The position numbers were made by a program, and so were the translations under genes. Positions 1-7,249 of a DNA stretch of 36,092 bases are shown piece after piece. Source of the stretch: Clostridia bacterium (GTDB lineage: Bacteria > Bacillota > Clostridia > Oscillospirales > Butyricicoccaceae); contig JAFXDF010000039.1 of the NCBI GenBank assembly GCA_017521295.1, positions 1-36,092 of the forward strand, in the 5' to 3' direction. Below the pieces are notes generated by a model. It worked only from the letters and a program-made list of their open reading frames with translations. It was not told where the DNA came from and made no database searches. Numbering within the stretch: the first letter of the stretch is position 1; every line of letters begins with the position of its first letter.

Positions 1-56
1 CGAACCCATGATTCCGCCGTGAAAGGGCGGTGTCTTGACCTCTTGACCAACGGGCC
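1..56 (-). tRNA. tRNA-Glu (anticodon TTC), 3' part outside window
   Basis: Read on the minus strand the segment starts GGCCCGT and continues through a D-arm to an anticodon arm CCGCC-CTTTCAC-GGCGG, whose loop carries the anticodon TTC. The window ends inside the T-arm (GGGTTCG), so the 3' acceptor strand and any CCA lie before position 1. It sits 3 nt downstream of tRNA-Met and is almost certainly co-transcribed with it from the promoter at 169-197. Confidence 0.93.
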
Positions 57-59
57 GAA

Positions 60-136
60 TGGTAGCGGCGGTGGGACTTGAACCTACGACCTGCCGGGTA
101 TGAACCGGATGCTCTAGCCAACTGAGCTACGCCGCC
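60..136 (-). tRNA. tRNA-Met (anticodon CAT, elongator type), CCA encoded
   Basis: The minus strand gives a complete 77-nt cloverleaf: acceptor GGCGGCG paired with CGCCGCT, positions 8-9 TA, D-arm GCTC/GAGC, anticodon loop TTCATAC and an encoded 3' CCA. The 1-72 pair (G-T by DNA letters) and the lack of the three G-C pairs typical of initiator anticodon stems point to elongator tRNA-Met. Two imperfect positions are visible: T27 opposite C43, and A51 opposite C63 in the T-stem. A tRNA-Ile2 (lysidine-modified CAT) cannot be fully excluded without a covariance-model comparison. Confidence 0.93.
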
Positions 137-168
137 ATTCGATGTACTTGTCGCAACAAGCAAGATTT

Positions 169-197
169 ATTATATGTAGATTCGGCCCGTTTGTCAA
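169..197 (-). promoter_or_regulatory. Consensus housekeeping sigma promoter of the tRNA-Met/tRNA-Glu operon
   Basis: On the minus strand a perfect -35 TTGACA (192-197) and a perfect -10 TATAAT (169-174) are separated by exactly 17 bp. Transcription would start near 162, about 26 nt before the tRNA-Met 5' end. This is the strongest promoter match in the window, as expected for stable RNA genes. Confidence 0.9.
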
Positions 198-227
198 GAG
201 TTTTTTGCAATTTTTATGATTATTTTT

Positions 228-974
228 TTACATAGCCTTTACGGTGTAGTACACCGCAGAAGCCAGCACATAAGCGCCCAGCGCCAGGCAGATCACCAGG
301 GCCAGTTTGCCCCGGATAACGGCCGCCACGGCCAGCGCCAGCAGGGTGACGCCGTACACCAGAAGGGTGTAACGCTTGTCAAAGTTCCGGCCCAGCACCT
401 GACGGGTGAGCTTTTCCAGCTTGCCCGAGCCGGCCAGAGCCAGCACCATGGGCACCAGGCACAGCACAACGGACATCACCAGCGCGGGAGTTTTTTCCCA
501 AGCGCCCACATAACAGCAGTATGCGGCGGCGATGGACATGGCCTCCACCAGGCAGAAGGTGAAGAACTGACGCTCATACACGTGATAGACCAAAAACAGC
601 ACGGCGGTCACCGGCAGGAAGATGTACAGGATGTGCATACCGTTGTAATAATCCATAGCCAGGATAAAACTGCAGGCACACATCACCAGGAAGCACAGGG
701 CCAGAAAGCCGCTGTTGACCACCCGCTCGGTATGGAGGGTGCCCCGCTTCTTTGCCGTGAAATAAACCACCAGACAAATGACGGCAGCCAGTCCGCTGAC
801 GGCCATCACGCAGTTGTTGACCAGCTGGCCCTGCATAAAGGTGATGCCGTAGGTCATCATATCGTACAGATAAGACATTCCCCAGAGAAGCAGAACGGTC
901 ACCAGGAAAATGGCCAGAATACGGCCGGTCACCAGGTCCTGCGCCTGCTTCTTCTTTCGATTCTTCTCGTTCAA
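228..974 (-). CDS. Hypothetical polytopic membrane protein
   Basis: The product is about 248 residues. It opens with a lysine-rich cytoplasmic stretch (NEKNRKKKQAQ), followed by six to seven hydrophobic segments, for example near residues 20-40, 55-75, 85-105, 110-130, 140-160 and 205-245. I do not recognise the family and see no catalytic motif. The gene follows rsmE with overlap and should be expressed with it. I prefer the TTG at 974 because the upstream GGAG lies 9 nt before it. A GTG at 983 gives three more residues but sits only 1 nt after the same GGAG. No hairpin terminator is visible between its stop and the tRNA promoter. Confidence 0.75.
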   Translation of the reverse strand: MNEKNRKKKQAQDLVTGRILAIFLVTVLLLWGMSYLYDMMTYGITFMQGQLVNNCVMAVSGLAAVICLVVYFTAKKRGTLHTERVVNSGFLALCFLVMCACSFILAMDYYNGMHILYIFLPVTAVLFLVYHVYERQFFTFCLVEAMSIAAAYCCYVGAWEKTPALVMSVVLCLVPMVLALAGSGKLEKLTRQVLGRNFDKRYTLLVYGVTLLALAVAAVIRGKLALVICLALGAYVLASAVYYTVKAM

Positions 975-979
975 AAAAC

Positions 980-1723
980 TCACTCTCCGATATCAAAGTT
1001 GCCGGTCTGGTACATAATGGCGCAAAGGGCGGCCACGGGGGCCGTCTCACACCGCAGGATCCGGGGGCCGATGGACACGCAGGCAAGGCCTGCCTCCTGG
1101 GCCAGCTGGGCTTCCTTTTCGGAAAAGCCACCTTCCGGGCCGGTGACGACTGCATAGGTGCTGCCCTGAGCCCCGCGAAGCACGGTGGACAGACTCTTCT
1201 GCTGCTCCTTTTCGTAAAGGAACAGGCCGCAGTCGCTTTCCCCGGCCTGCCTGAGGGCCGCTTCAAAGGGAACGATCTCCCCCACTGTCACCACCCGGGA
1301 ACGCTGGCACTGCTTGGATGCCTCCAGGGCGATGCGGGCATAGCGCTGCTGCTTTTTTTCATAGTCACGGCCTTCCAGACGGACGACACAGTGCTTTGAG
1401 GTGAAGGGCACGATGTGAGACACGCCGCACTCCACGCATTTCTGGATCAGATAATCAAACCGGTCGCCCTTGGACAGGCCGGCATAGACCGTCACAAAGG
1501 CCGTGGGCTCGTTGTTGTACGCCTCCTCCGAGAGAATCCGGGCGGTGACATCGTTCTTGCCAACCTGGTCCAGAGCGCACAAATAAGCCTTTCCGTTGCC
1601 GCAGCAGACGGTGATCTCCTCACCGGGGTGCATCCGCAGAACGCGGGAAACATGCTGGGCGTCGGTAGGCTCCAGGGCGATCAGATCGCCGCTTATCCGG
1701 TCTTCTGTTACAAAAAAGCGCAT
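980..1723 (-). CDS. rsmE: 16S rRNA m3U1498 methyltransferase RsmE
   Basis: The 247-residue product matches the RsmE family in length and motifs. The N-terminal PUA-like part reads MRFFVTEDRI with HVSRVLRMHPGE. The C-terminal SPOUT knot contains VTGPEGGFSEKE and ends with GPRILRCETA, the deep trefoil-knot SAM site. The enzyme methylates N3 of U1498 in the 30S decoding region. It has its own promoter (1747-1775) in the 87-bp gap after prmA. SD GAGGAG precedes the ATG. Its stop codon overlaps the upstream end of the following membrane-protein gene, which suggests coupled translation. Confidence 0.96.
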   Translation of the reverse strand: MRFFVTEDRISGDLIALEPTDAQHVSRVLRMHPGEEITVCCGNGKAYLCALDQVGKNDVTARILSEEAYNNEPTAFVTVYAGLSKGDRFDYLIQKCVECGVSHIVPFTSKHCVVRLEGRDYEKKQQRYARIALEASKQCQRSRVVTVGEIVPFEAALRQAGESDCGLFLYEKEQQKSLSTVLRGAQGSTYAVVTGPEGGFSEKEAQLAQEAGLACVSIGPRILRCETAPVAALCAIMYQTGNFDIGE

Positions 1724-1746
1724 GGGTCTTCTCCTCGCACTAAAAG

Positions 1747-1775
1747 ATTATAACAAATCGGTTACGATTTGTCCA
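1747..1775 (-). promoter_or_regulatory. Promoter of rsmE
   Basis: On the minus strand TGGACA (1770-1775, five of six matches to TTGACA) and a perfect TATAAT (1747-1752) are spaced by 17 bp. Together they would start a transcript about 20-25 nt before the rsmE ATG. The spacer is filled by a perfect inverted repeat, listed separately. Confidence 0.85.
1753..1772. promoter_or_regulatory. Putative operator: perfect 8-bp inverted repeat inside the rsmE promoter
   Basis: ACAAATCG-gtta-CGATTTGT forms a 20-bp palindrome with 8-bp arms. It fills the -35/-10 spacer and overlaps part of the -35 element. This is the classic position for a dimeric repressor site. The regulator is unknown and no other copy was noticed in the window. 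Confidence 0.55.
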
Positions 1776-1810
1776 TGGAAAAAGCAAATTTTAAGAATCT
1801 TTTAGGAATT

Positions 1811-2788
1811 TTATTCCTGGCCCTTCTTGCAGCACAGCATCACCCAGCCGTCCCGGGCGATCTCGTTGACGATGACCATATTGACCTTCTTAAAGGCCTG
1901 GCGCACCTCTTCGGCTCGGGTGTCGATGATGCCCGACAGGATCAGATGACCGTCGGCGGACAGCCAGCCGGGCAGGTAGGGAGACATGGCCATGAGCACG
2001 TCGGCCACGATGTTGGCCAGGATCACGTTGTAGGGGCCCTTTTCGGTGAACTCGGCACGGAGGCTCTCATCCTCCAGCAGGTTGCCGCAGCGGGTGTCGT
2101 AGCGCAGGCCGGAAAGGCCGTTTTTGTCCATGTTTTCGGCGGTGACCACCATGGCATTTTCCTCGATGTCACAGGCCATGGCGTGACGGCCGCCCAGCAG
2201 CAGGGCGGTGCAGGCCAGAATGCCACTGCCGCAGCCCACGTCCAGGATGTTGGCACCATCCAGATCCAACTGATCCAGCTGTTCCATGCACATCCGGGTG
2301 GTGGCGTGGGAACCGGTGCCGAAGGAGGAGGCCGGATCCATGGTCAGCAGCACGCGGCCCTGGGGCACCTGGGCCTTCTCCCAGCTGGGACAGACATACA
2401 GGCGCTCGCCCACGTTGAAGGGCTTGTAATACTGCTTCCAGTTGTTCTCCCAGTCCTCGCTCTTCACCTGGGAGACCTCCATCTTCAGACTGCCGTAAAA
2501 GCCGGTCTCGTCCTGGGCCTTCAGCTGGGCCAGCAGCTCGCCCATTTCCCGCAGCATACGGGCGCCCTCCTCATCGGGAGGCAGATAGCAGTTGACCGAA
2601 GGATCCCGCTGGGGGTTGTCAAACAGCTGCTCTTCGATATAATCCCACCGCTTCACGGGGGCGTTGACGAAATCCTCGATGGTCTGGGGATCGTCCACCT
2701 GGGCGCCGCCGGTGATCTCGGCCAGCAGCTCGGCCAGCAGTTCGGCCGCGTCGTGGGTGGTTTCGGTACGTACTTCAATATAATCCAT
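1811..2788 (-). CDS. prmA: Ribosomal protein L11 methyltransferase PrmA
   Basis: The 325-residue product starts MDYIEVRTETTHDAAELLAE, the N-terminal substrate-recognition part of PrmA. The Rossmann methyltransferase core follows, with DPASSFGTGSHATT, SAM motif I LDVGCGSGILA and the catalytic-loop motif ILANIVADVL. PrmA trimethylates lysine and N-terminal amines of L11 using S-adenosylmethionine. A longer in-frame extension exists upstream, but it lies inside the preceding gene and looks non-native. The ATG at 2788 has SD AAAGGAAT. It starts 5 nt after the pyruvate kinase-like gene stops. Confidence 0.96.
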   Translation of the reverse strand: MDYIEVRTETTHDAAELLAELLAEITGGAQVDDPQTIEDFVNAPVKRWDYIEEQLFDNPQRDPSVNCYLPPDEEGARMLREMGELLAQLKAQDETGFYGSLKMEVSQVKSEDWENNWKQYYKPFNVGERLYVCPSWEKAQVPQGRVLLTMDPASSFGTGSHATTRMCMEQLDQLDLDGANILDVGCGSGILACTALLLGGRHAMACDIEENAMVVTAENMDKNGLSGLRYDTRCGNLLEDESLRAEFTEKGPYNVILANIVADVLMAMSPYLPGWLSADGHLILSGIIDTRAEEVRQAFKKVNMVIVNEIARDGWVMLCCKKGQE

Positions 2789-2793
2789 AAGAA

Positions 2794-3768
2794 TTATTCC
2801 TTTCCCATTTGCAGGAAGCGCATGGCTTCCACCACAGTGTTGCACAGATAGGCCATGGCCTCTGCCGGGTAGCGGCCGGCCGCTGTTTCGCCGGTGAGCA
2901 TCAGGGCCCACGCGCCGTCCAGCACGGCGTTGAAAATGTCGCTGACTTCGGCCCGGGTGGGCACAGCACGCTCCTCCATGGAGGCCAGCAGCTGGGTCAC
3001 CACCAGAAAGGGCTTGCCACGGGCAATGCACAGGGCGGCGATGCCTTTTTGAATGGCGGGCAGCTGCCACAGGGGCACGGCGTTGCCCAGATCGCCCCGG
3101 GCGATCACGATGCAGTCGGCCAGGTCGATCCACTCGGGCAGGGTCTCCAGGCCCTGGCGGTTTTCCACCTTGGCGAAGATGCGGATATGCTCGCCGCCGT
3201 ACTGCCGCAGGGCTTCCCGCAGGGCAAGCAGGTCTTCCCTGCCCCGGACAAAGGACTGCATCACGCCGGTGACGCCCATTTGGGCTGCCAGGCGCAGATT
3301 CCGGTGATCCTCTTCGGTGAGGGCGGGCAGGCGGACATCCAAACCGGGCGCAGCCACGCTCTTGCGGGGCAGCAGGGTGCCGCCGCGGACAACGCGGCAG
3401 GTCTCCCCTTCCCCAACGATGGCCTGCAGCTTGCCGTCATCCAGCAGCAGTTCCTGTCCGGGCCGCAGCTGTTCCAGCAGCACCGGCGGCAGCCGCAGAG
3501 TACTCAGAGGCAGGGTTTCCCCCTCGGGCAGTTCCAGAGGCAGGCCTTCCCGGCCCACCCGCAGCTCGGGGCCCTGGAGATCCATCAGGATCTGGGAGGT
3601 TCTGCCGCAGGCGCCGGCGGCTTTCTGGGCCAGTTCCAGCCAGTCACGGCTCTCTTCCAGAGAGCGGTGGGACAGATTGAGCCGCAGGCCGCACATGCCC
3701 GACCGAAACATCTCGGTCAAAACGGGCAGACTGGTGCAGGCCGGGCCAAAGGTTCCGTAAATCTCCAT
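2794..3768 (-). CDS. Pyruvate kinase homologue lacking the C-terminal domain
   Basis: The product is 324 residues, against about 470-590 for ordinary pyruvate kinase. It keeps the (beta/alpha)8 A-domain and a shortened B-domain. Visible catalytic features are LRLNLSH (R29, N31, S33), MDLQGPE (D63), the lysine and metal ligand in FAKVEN (K200, E202), ARGDLG (D226), VTQLL (T258) and the DGAWALMLTGETAAG segment. The protein ends just after the A-domain, so the whole allosteric C-domain is absent. Nothing suggests decay: the frame is open and tightly packed. Its ATG overlaps the previous stop as TAATG, implying translational coupling. It may be an unregulated pyruvate kinase or a paralogue with another role. 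Confidence 0.85.
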   Translation of the reverse strand: MEIYGTFGPACTSLPVLTEMFRSGMCGLRLNLSHRSLEESRDWLELAQKAAGACGRTSQILMDLQGPELRVGREGLPLELPEGETLPLSTLRLPPVLLEQLRPGQELLLDDGKLQAIVGEGETCRVVRGGTLLPRKSVAAPGLDVRLPALTEEDHRNLRLAAQMGVTGVMQSFVRGREDLLALREALRQYGGEHIRIFAKVENRQGLETLPEWIDLADCIVIARGDLGNAVPLWQLPAIQKGIAALCIARGKPFLVVTQLLASMEERAVPTRAEVSDIFNAVLDGAWALMLTGETAAGRYPAEAMAYLCNTVVEAMRFLQMGKE

Positions 3769-4283
3769 TACTCGTTGAGGGTGAACTCCCAGCTGCAGGC
3801 GCAGCCCTGATCGGTGATGTCAGGATAGCAGCTGATGCAGCGGCAGGTGATGCGGTCATCGATGGTCTTGGCAAAGCCGCTGTATTCGGTCTCGCCCACC
3901 GGCTTGCAGGGATGCCATTCCATGCCCTTGCGGCTGCGGGCGGTCTGCACCCGGCAGTCCAGGGTGCGGTAGATCAGCTTGTTGCCTTCGCGGATGATCT
4001 CGTCCCGGTTGATGTTGGAATACAGGCGCAGCTTGAGGGCCTTCTCCAAACCGTCCAGGCCGGGATGCTCGGGCAGCTCCAAAAAGGCCTTGATCTTCTT
4101 GGCTTCGATGACGGTGAACTGGCGCCAGATGTTTACATCGTGCTCCATAGCCTCGTCCATGCCGAACTTTTTCTCCACCGACTGGAACCAGACGCCGTCC
4201 ATGGCCAGCCAGTTTTTGCAGTACATCTGGATCAGCTCTTCCAGCTGATCCCGGGTCATATCCTTCAGGGCTTCGTTTTTCAT
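3768..4283 (-). CDS. DUF6125-like Cys-rich cytosolic protein
   Basis: The product is about 171 residues with no membrane segment or signal peptide. The N-terminal half is helical (MTRDQLEELIQMYCKNWLAMDG). The C-terminus has a cysteine cluster CRCISC followed by GCACSW, which could bind a metal or cofactor. It resembles short clostridial proteins annotated as DUF6125, a family assignment made from memory and not tested here. Function is unknown. The GGAGG SD lies 8 nt before the ATG at 4283. A GTG one codon earlier (4286) is possible but is placed less well. Its last codons overlap the pyruvate kinase-like start. Confidence 0.8.
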   Translation of the reverse strand: MKNEALKDMTRDQLEELIQMYCKNWLAMDGVWFQSVEKKFGMDEAMEHDVNIWRQFTVIEAKKIKAFLELPEHPGLDGLEKALKLRLYSNINRDEIIREGNKLIYRTLDCRVQTARSRKGMEWHPCKPVGETEYSGFAKTIDDRITCRCISCYPDITDQGCACSWEFTLNE

Positions 4284-4317
4284 CACATTGGCCTCCGTTT
4301 TGACTTGATTCTACTTA

Positions 4318-5661
4318 TTATACGCCATTTTCCACGGCAAGGCAAGGGGCAGGCACGCCGGGACAGTACCGCTCCAGGACCCGTGCGGCAGCCAACAGGC
4401 GTCGCTCGTCAGTGCCGTAGAGAATGATGCCCCGGGGCGCGCCGTCCTCCCCCAGATACAGGGGAAGCGTGATGGAGGGCAGGCCGGCAAAATGCATCAC
4501 ATTGGTATCGCCGGTCATGAGGCAGGCGTCCACATCCTGCAGCTCCTCCAAAAGGGCCTGCCGGGTGGTTTGCCGCAGCGCCATGGCCTCCTGATAGGCC
4601 GGCATGGCGCGGTCGTGGACCATGGCCCGCTCCAGAATGTCGATGCCGTAGGGCATACGCACCTCCGGGTCGGCTTTATAGCCCTTGATGATGGCCTCCA
4701 GGGTGCCTCGGCGGACGGTGGTGTTGGACAGATAGCGCTCCAGATCCTCCCGGAACTCGCACCGGTGGATGAAGCTTTGCTGGGGCATCCAGGAGTGATT
4801 TACCTTGGTCACGGTGGCGCCGTCCTGCTGCAGGGCGTCCAACAGAGCCTGGTAACGGTCCACCTGCCCGGGAGCGATCTCCTCCCAGCCGTGGATGTTG
4901 ACGGCAAGGCGCAGGCCCTTAATGTGCGCAGGCTGTAAAGTCACAGGCTTGTCACGCAATCCGCCGTAAAGCAGCATGGCATCGGCCACCGTTTTTGCGA
5001 TGGGGCCGGCAGAATCCATGGTGGCGGAAATGGGAACGATGTGCTCACCGGACAGCATACCGTGAGCGGGCTTGAACCCCACTACCCCGTGCTCGTTGGC
5101 GCAGCCCACGATGGAAAAGCAGGTATCGGTGCCCACCGCAAAGGAACAGAATCCGGCCGAAACCGCCACGGCAGAGCCGGTGCTGGAGCCGCTGGGGTCG
5201 TGGTCGGCCTTGTAGGCGCAGCGCACCTGGCCGCCCCGGGAGCTAAAGCCGTTGGGCATATTGTCAGAGACATAGTTTGCAAACTCGGTCATATTGGTCT
5301 TGCCCAGAATGACGGCGCCGTTTTTCCGCAGATTGGCAACAATGGGGGCATCTCTCCGGGCGATGTTATCGGTGAGGACGACGCTGCCCGCCGTGGTGGG
5401 CAGGCCTGCAACGTCGATGTTGTCCTTGATCAAAACAGGCAGACCAAACAGAGGCAAACCCTCTTTATTTCTGCGCCTGTCAAGCTGTTGGGCTTGACGA
5501 ATGGAAGTGGGGTCAAAAAAGGCCACGCTGTTGAGGCCGCAGGGCTGGTCATAAGCCGCGATGCGGCGCAGATACTGCCGGGTAAGACCCTCGGCGGTGA
5601 TGTCACCCCGTGCCAGCAGCTCCCGCTGCTCCAGGGCGGTCAGTTCATACAGATGCTTCAC
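4318..5661 (-). CDS. Amidase-signature family hydrolase
   Basis: The product is 447 residues, normal for the amidase signature (AS) family. The Ser-cisSer-Lys triad can be placed: Lys79 in LIKDNID, cis-Ser near 159 in [10 protein letters not shown], and nucleophile Ser183 in [10 protein letters not shown]. The residues before the nucleophile are CF where AS enzymes usually have small residues such as GG or DG. GFKPAHG and [14 protein letters not shown] match downstream family motifs. The physiological amide substrate is unknown. GatA is unlikely because no gatB or gatC is nearby. Start is GTG with AGGAGG 6 nt upstream. The gene overlaps the HD gene by 17 bp. Confidence 0.9.
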   Translation of the reverse strand: MKHLYELTALEQRELLARGDITAEGLTRQYLRRIAAYDQPCGLNSVAFFDPTSIRQAQQLDRRRNKEGLPLFGLPVLIKDNIDVAGLPTTAGSVVLTDNIARRDAPIVANLRKNGAVILGKTNMTEFANYVSDNMPNGFSSRGGQVRCAYKADHDPSGSSTGSAVAVSAGFCSFAVGTDTCFSIVGCANEHGVVGFKPAHGMLSGEHIVPISATMDSAGPIAKTVADAMLLYGGLRDKPVTLQPAHIKGLRLAVNIHGWEEIAPGQVDRYQALLDALQQDGATVTKVNHSWMPQQSFIHRCEFREDLERYLSNTTVRRGTLEAIIKGYKADPEVRMPYGIDILERAMVHDRAMPAYQEAMALRQTTRQALLEELQDVDACLMTGDTNVMHFAGLPSITLPLYLGEDGAPRGIILYGTDERRLLAAARVLERYCPGVPAPCLAVENGV

Positions 5662-6226
5662 AGTTACCCTCCTCGGCGATCTTGCGCCGGGTCCAGTTGT
5701 CGATGACGGCCTTCAACTCCTGCAGATAAGGGGAAAAGCCCACCTTGTCGGCGCCGTAGGCCAGCTGCAGCTCATATTCCAGCGGCAGCCAGGTGGAAAT
5801 GTCGCTCTCGTTGTGCTGGATGACGGCCTCTAGGTTGTCCAGGGCCTTGTAGATGCGGGCCTCCCGGGTCTCCATGGCGTTCATTTCGCCAAGCAGGTCC
5901 TGCCACTCCCGGCGGGCAGGCTCGGGGAAGGTGTCCACCCAGGCGTTGAGCTGGGCCTGCTCCTTTTCCCGGTGACCGGGGACTTTTTCAAAGGCAGGGA
6001 TATCCCCGGTGAAGGACTCGCCCAGATCGTGGATGAGGCACATACGGATGACCTTGTCCATATCGGCTTCGGGAAACTCGTCGGCCACCAGCATGGCCAT
6101 GAGGGCCAGCCGCCAGCTGTGCTCGGCCACGCTCTCCCGTCTGCCGGTGGAGGTGTCGCAATGCCGGGTGACGCACTTGAGCTTTTCGGCCTGGTGAAGG
6201 ATGGTAAGTAAGGTTTTGGGTTCCAT
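5645..6226 (-). CDS. HD-domain hydrolase (YfbR-like 5'-nucleotidase family)
   Basis: The 193-residue protein shows a complete HD metal site: His36 in AEHSWR, His66-Asp67 in LIHDLGE, and Asp130 in KALDNLEA. Length and the SVAEHSWR and HDLGESFTGDIP motifs match HD_3 proteins such as E. coli YfbR, which dephosphorylates deoxynucleoside monophosphates. The exact substrate is inferred only from family. SD GGAG precedes the ATG by 6 nt. It begins 12 nt after the upstream coiled-coil membrane gene. Confidence 0.88.
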   Translation of the reverse strand: MEPKTLLTILHQAEKLKCVTRHCDTSTGRRESVAEHSWRLALMAMLVADEFPEADMDKVIRMCLIHDLGESFTGDIPAFEKVPGHREKEQAQLNAWVDTFPEPARREWQDLLGEMNAMETREARIYKALDNLEAVIQHNESDISTWLPLEYELQLAYGADKVGFSPYLQELKAVIDNWTRRKIAEEGNCEASV

Positions 6227-6238
6227 AAGCTGCTCCTG

Positions 6239-6655
6239 TCAGTTAAAGACGTTGAAGAATCGCGCCAGCGGCTCCACCACATCGGCCAGGTCGGCAATGG
6301 CCCGGTTCATGGTTTCAAAATCAATGATGCTGAGCTTTTCGGTGGCCTGCTCCACGGCGCTCTGGCCGGTGGTGACAAAGGCGTCCACGTCGGCCACCAT
6401 GCCCTCCAGGTCGGCGGCAGCCAGTTCCCGGGTGACGGTGTCCAGATTGGTGAGGATGGTATCCAGTTCCCCGTTGAGGGTGCCGGTGACGGTCTCCAGG
6501 TCGGTGAGCACGGTCTCCAGCTGTCCGGCAACCGCCCGCACCTGGGGCACCATCGTCAGAACCACCGCAAAAACGCCCACACAGCACACCGCCGCCACCG
6601 CCGTGAAAATGCACTGCCAGCGGGCAAAAGCCGTCATCTTTTTGTTTTCTTCCAT
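6239..6655 (-). CDS. Small single-pass membrane protein with coiled-coil region
   Basis: The 138-residue product has a short charged N-terminus (MEENKK), one strongly hydrophobic segment at about residues 13-35, and a long region of heptad-like repeats (QLETVLTDLETVTGTLNGEL and onwards) predicted to form coiled coils. No enzyme motif is visible. Its topology resembles small DUF948-like or methyl-accepting-type stalks, but I cannot assign a family. It is the first gene of the leftward operon running to 228. The SD is GGAGGAGG. Confidence 0.75.
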   Translation of the reverse strand: MEENKKMTAFARWQCIFTAVAAVCCVGVFAVVLTMVPQVRAVAGQLETVLTDLETVTGTLNGELDTILTNLDTVTRELAAADLEGMVADVDAFVTTGQSAVEQATEKLSIIDFETMNRAIADLADVVEPLARFFNVFN

Positions 6656-6684
6656 AAAAACGCCTCCTCCTGTTCGATAAAACC

Positions 6685-6714
6685 ATCATAGCATACGCAC
6701 GGGATGCGCCGCAA
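6685..6714 (-). promoter_or_regulatory. Promoter of the 228-6655 operon
   Basis: On the minus strand TTGCGG (6709-6714) and TATGAT (6685-6690) are separated by 18 bp, and transcription would start about 25 nt before the first ATG. It lies just downstream of the preceding unit's terminator, which supports a new transcript beginning here. Confidence 0.65.
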
Positions 6715-6723
6715 GCCATATAG

Positions 6724-6753
6724 GAAAAAGCGCTGTGTTTACAGCGCTTTTTT
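6724..6753 (-). terminator. Intrinsic terminator after the shikimate-kinase-family gene
   Basis: AAAAAGCGCTGT and ACAGCGCTTTTT form a 12-bp stem around a 4-nt loop, giving a U-rich 3' end on the minus strand. The 5' arm of the stem overlaps the last codons and stop of the shikimate-kinase-family gene (stop at 6739). Confidence 0.85.
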
Positions 6754-7248
6754 CTGTACAAGGGCCATTCGCACGGCCTCCAGCGTATCATATAACGTTT
6801 GTCCGTCTGCATCCACGGTAATGTGGGCATAGGCTTCATACAGCGGCACACGCCAATCATAGACCTGTTTCAAGGTCTGGCCCGGCGCAAGAGCGATGCC
6901 CCGGGTAGCCAGATTGTGGATGCGGCCAGCCATTTCATCGTAGGACAGGCGCAGATAAACCACCGTTCCTAGGGACCGCAGATGCTCCATGGCCTTCGCC
7001 CGGCACACACAGCTGCCGCCGGGCGCGATCACCGTTCTTTGGCATCGGATGGAGGAAAGCACCTCTCCTTCCAGGTCGAGAAAGGCCTCTGTCCCGCGAC
7101 TGTCCAGCAGCTCCTGCAGGAGAGCCCCTTCCCGGGACTGGATGAGCAGATCGCCGTCCAGGAAGTCATACCCCAGGGCTTTGGCCAGCACCACGCCCAC
7201 CGAGCTTTTGCCCGATCCGGGCATTCCGATCAGAATGATATTGTCCAT
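6739..7248 (-). CDS. Shikimate kinase family protein (divergent)
   Basis: The 169-residue protein is a P-loop kinase of shikimate-kinase size. Walker A is GMPGSGKSS (residues 8-16). The DxD-like LDGDLLIQ and the C-terminal WRVPLYEAYA match shikimate-binding and lid-flanking motifs. However, the FRxxE arginine that contacts shikimate is replaced (EAFLDLEGE), and the usual GGG loop reads PGGS. Real AroK activity is therefore uncertain, and it may act on another small alcohol. The ATG at 7248 follows the ABC-F stop by 1 nt (TGA-T-ATG), so the two genes are coupled. No other aromatic-pathway gene is nearby. Confidence 0.8.
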   Translation of the reverse strand: MDNIILIGMPGSGKSSVGVVLAKALGYDFLDGDLLIQSREGALLQELLDSRGTEAFLDLEGEVLSSIRCQRTVIAPGGSCVCRAKAMEHLRSLGTVVYLRLSYDEMAGRIHNLATRGIALAPGQTLKQVYDWRVPLYEAYAHITVDADGQTLYDTLEAVRMALVQKKAL

Positions 7249-7249
7249 A

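Noticed and set aside
1795..1830. Terminator after prmA (GGAAT-aaa-ATTCC)
   Set aside because: The stem is only 5 bp, A-T rich and not followed by a U-tract, so read-through into rsmE is likely.
2789..3133. N-terminal extension of PrmA
   Set aside because: The frame stays open upstream, but the extension is the out-of-frame reading of the pyruvate kinase-like gene, and the internal ATG at 2788 has an SD and the family's N-terminus.
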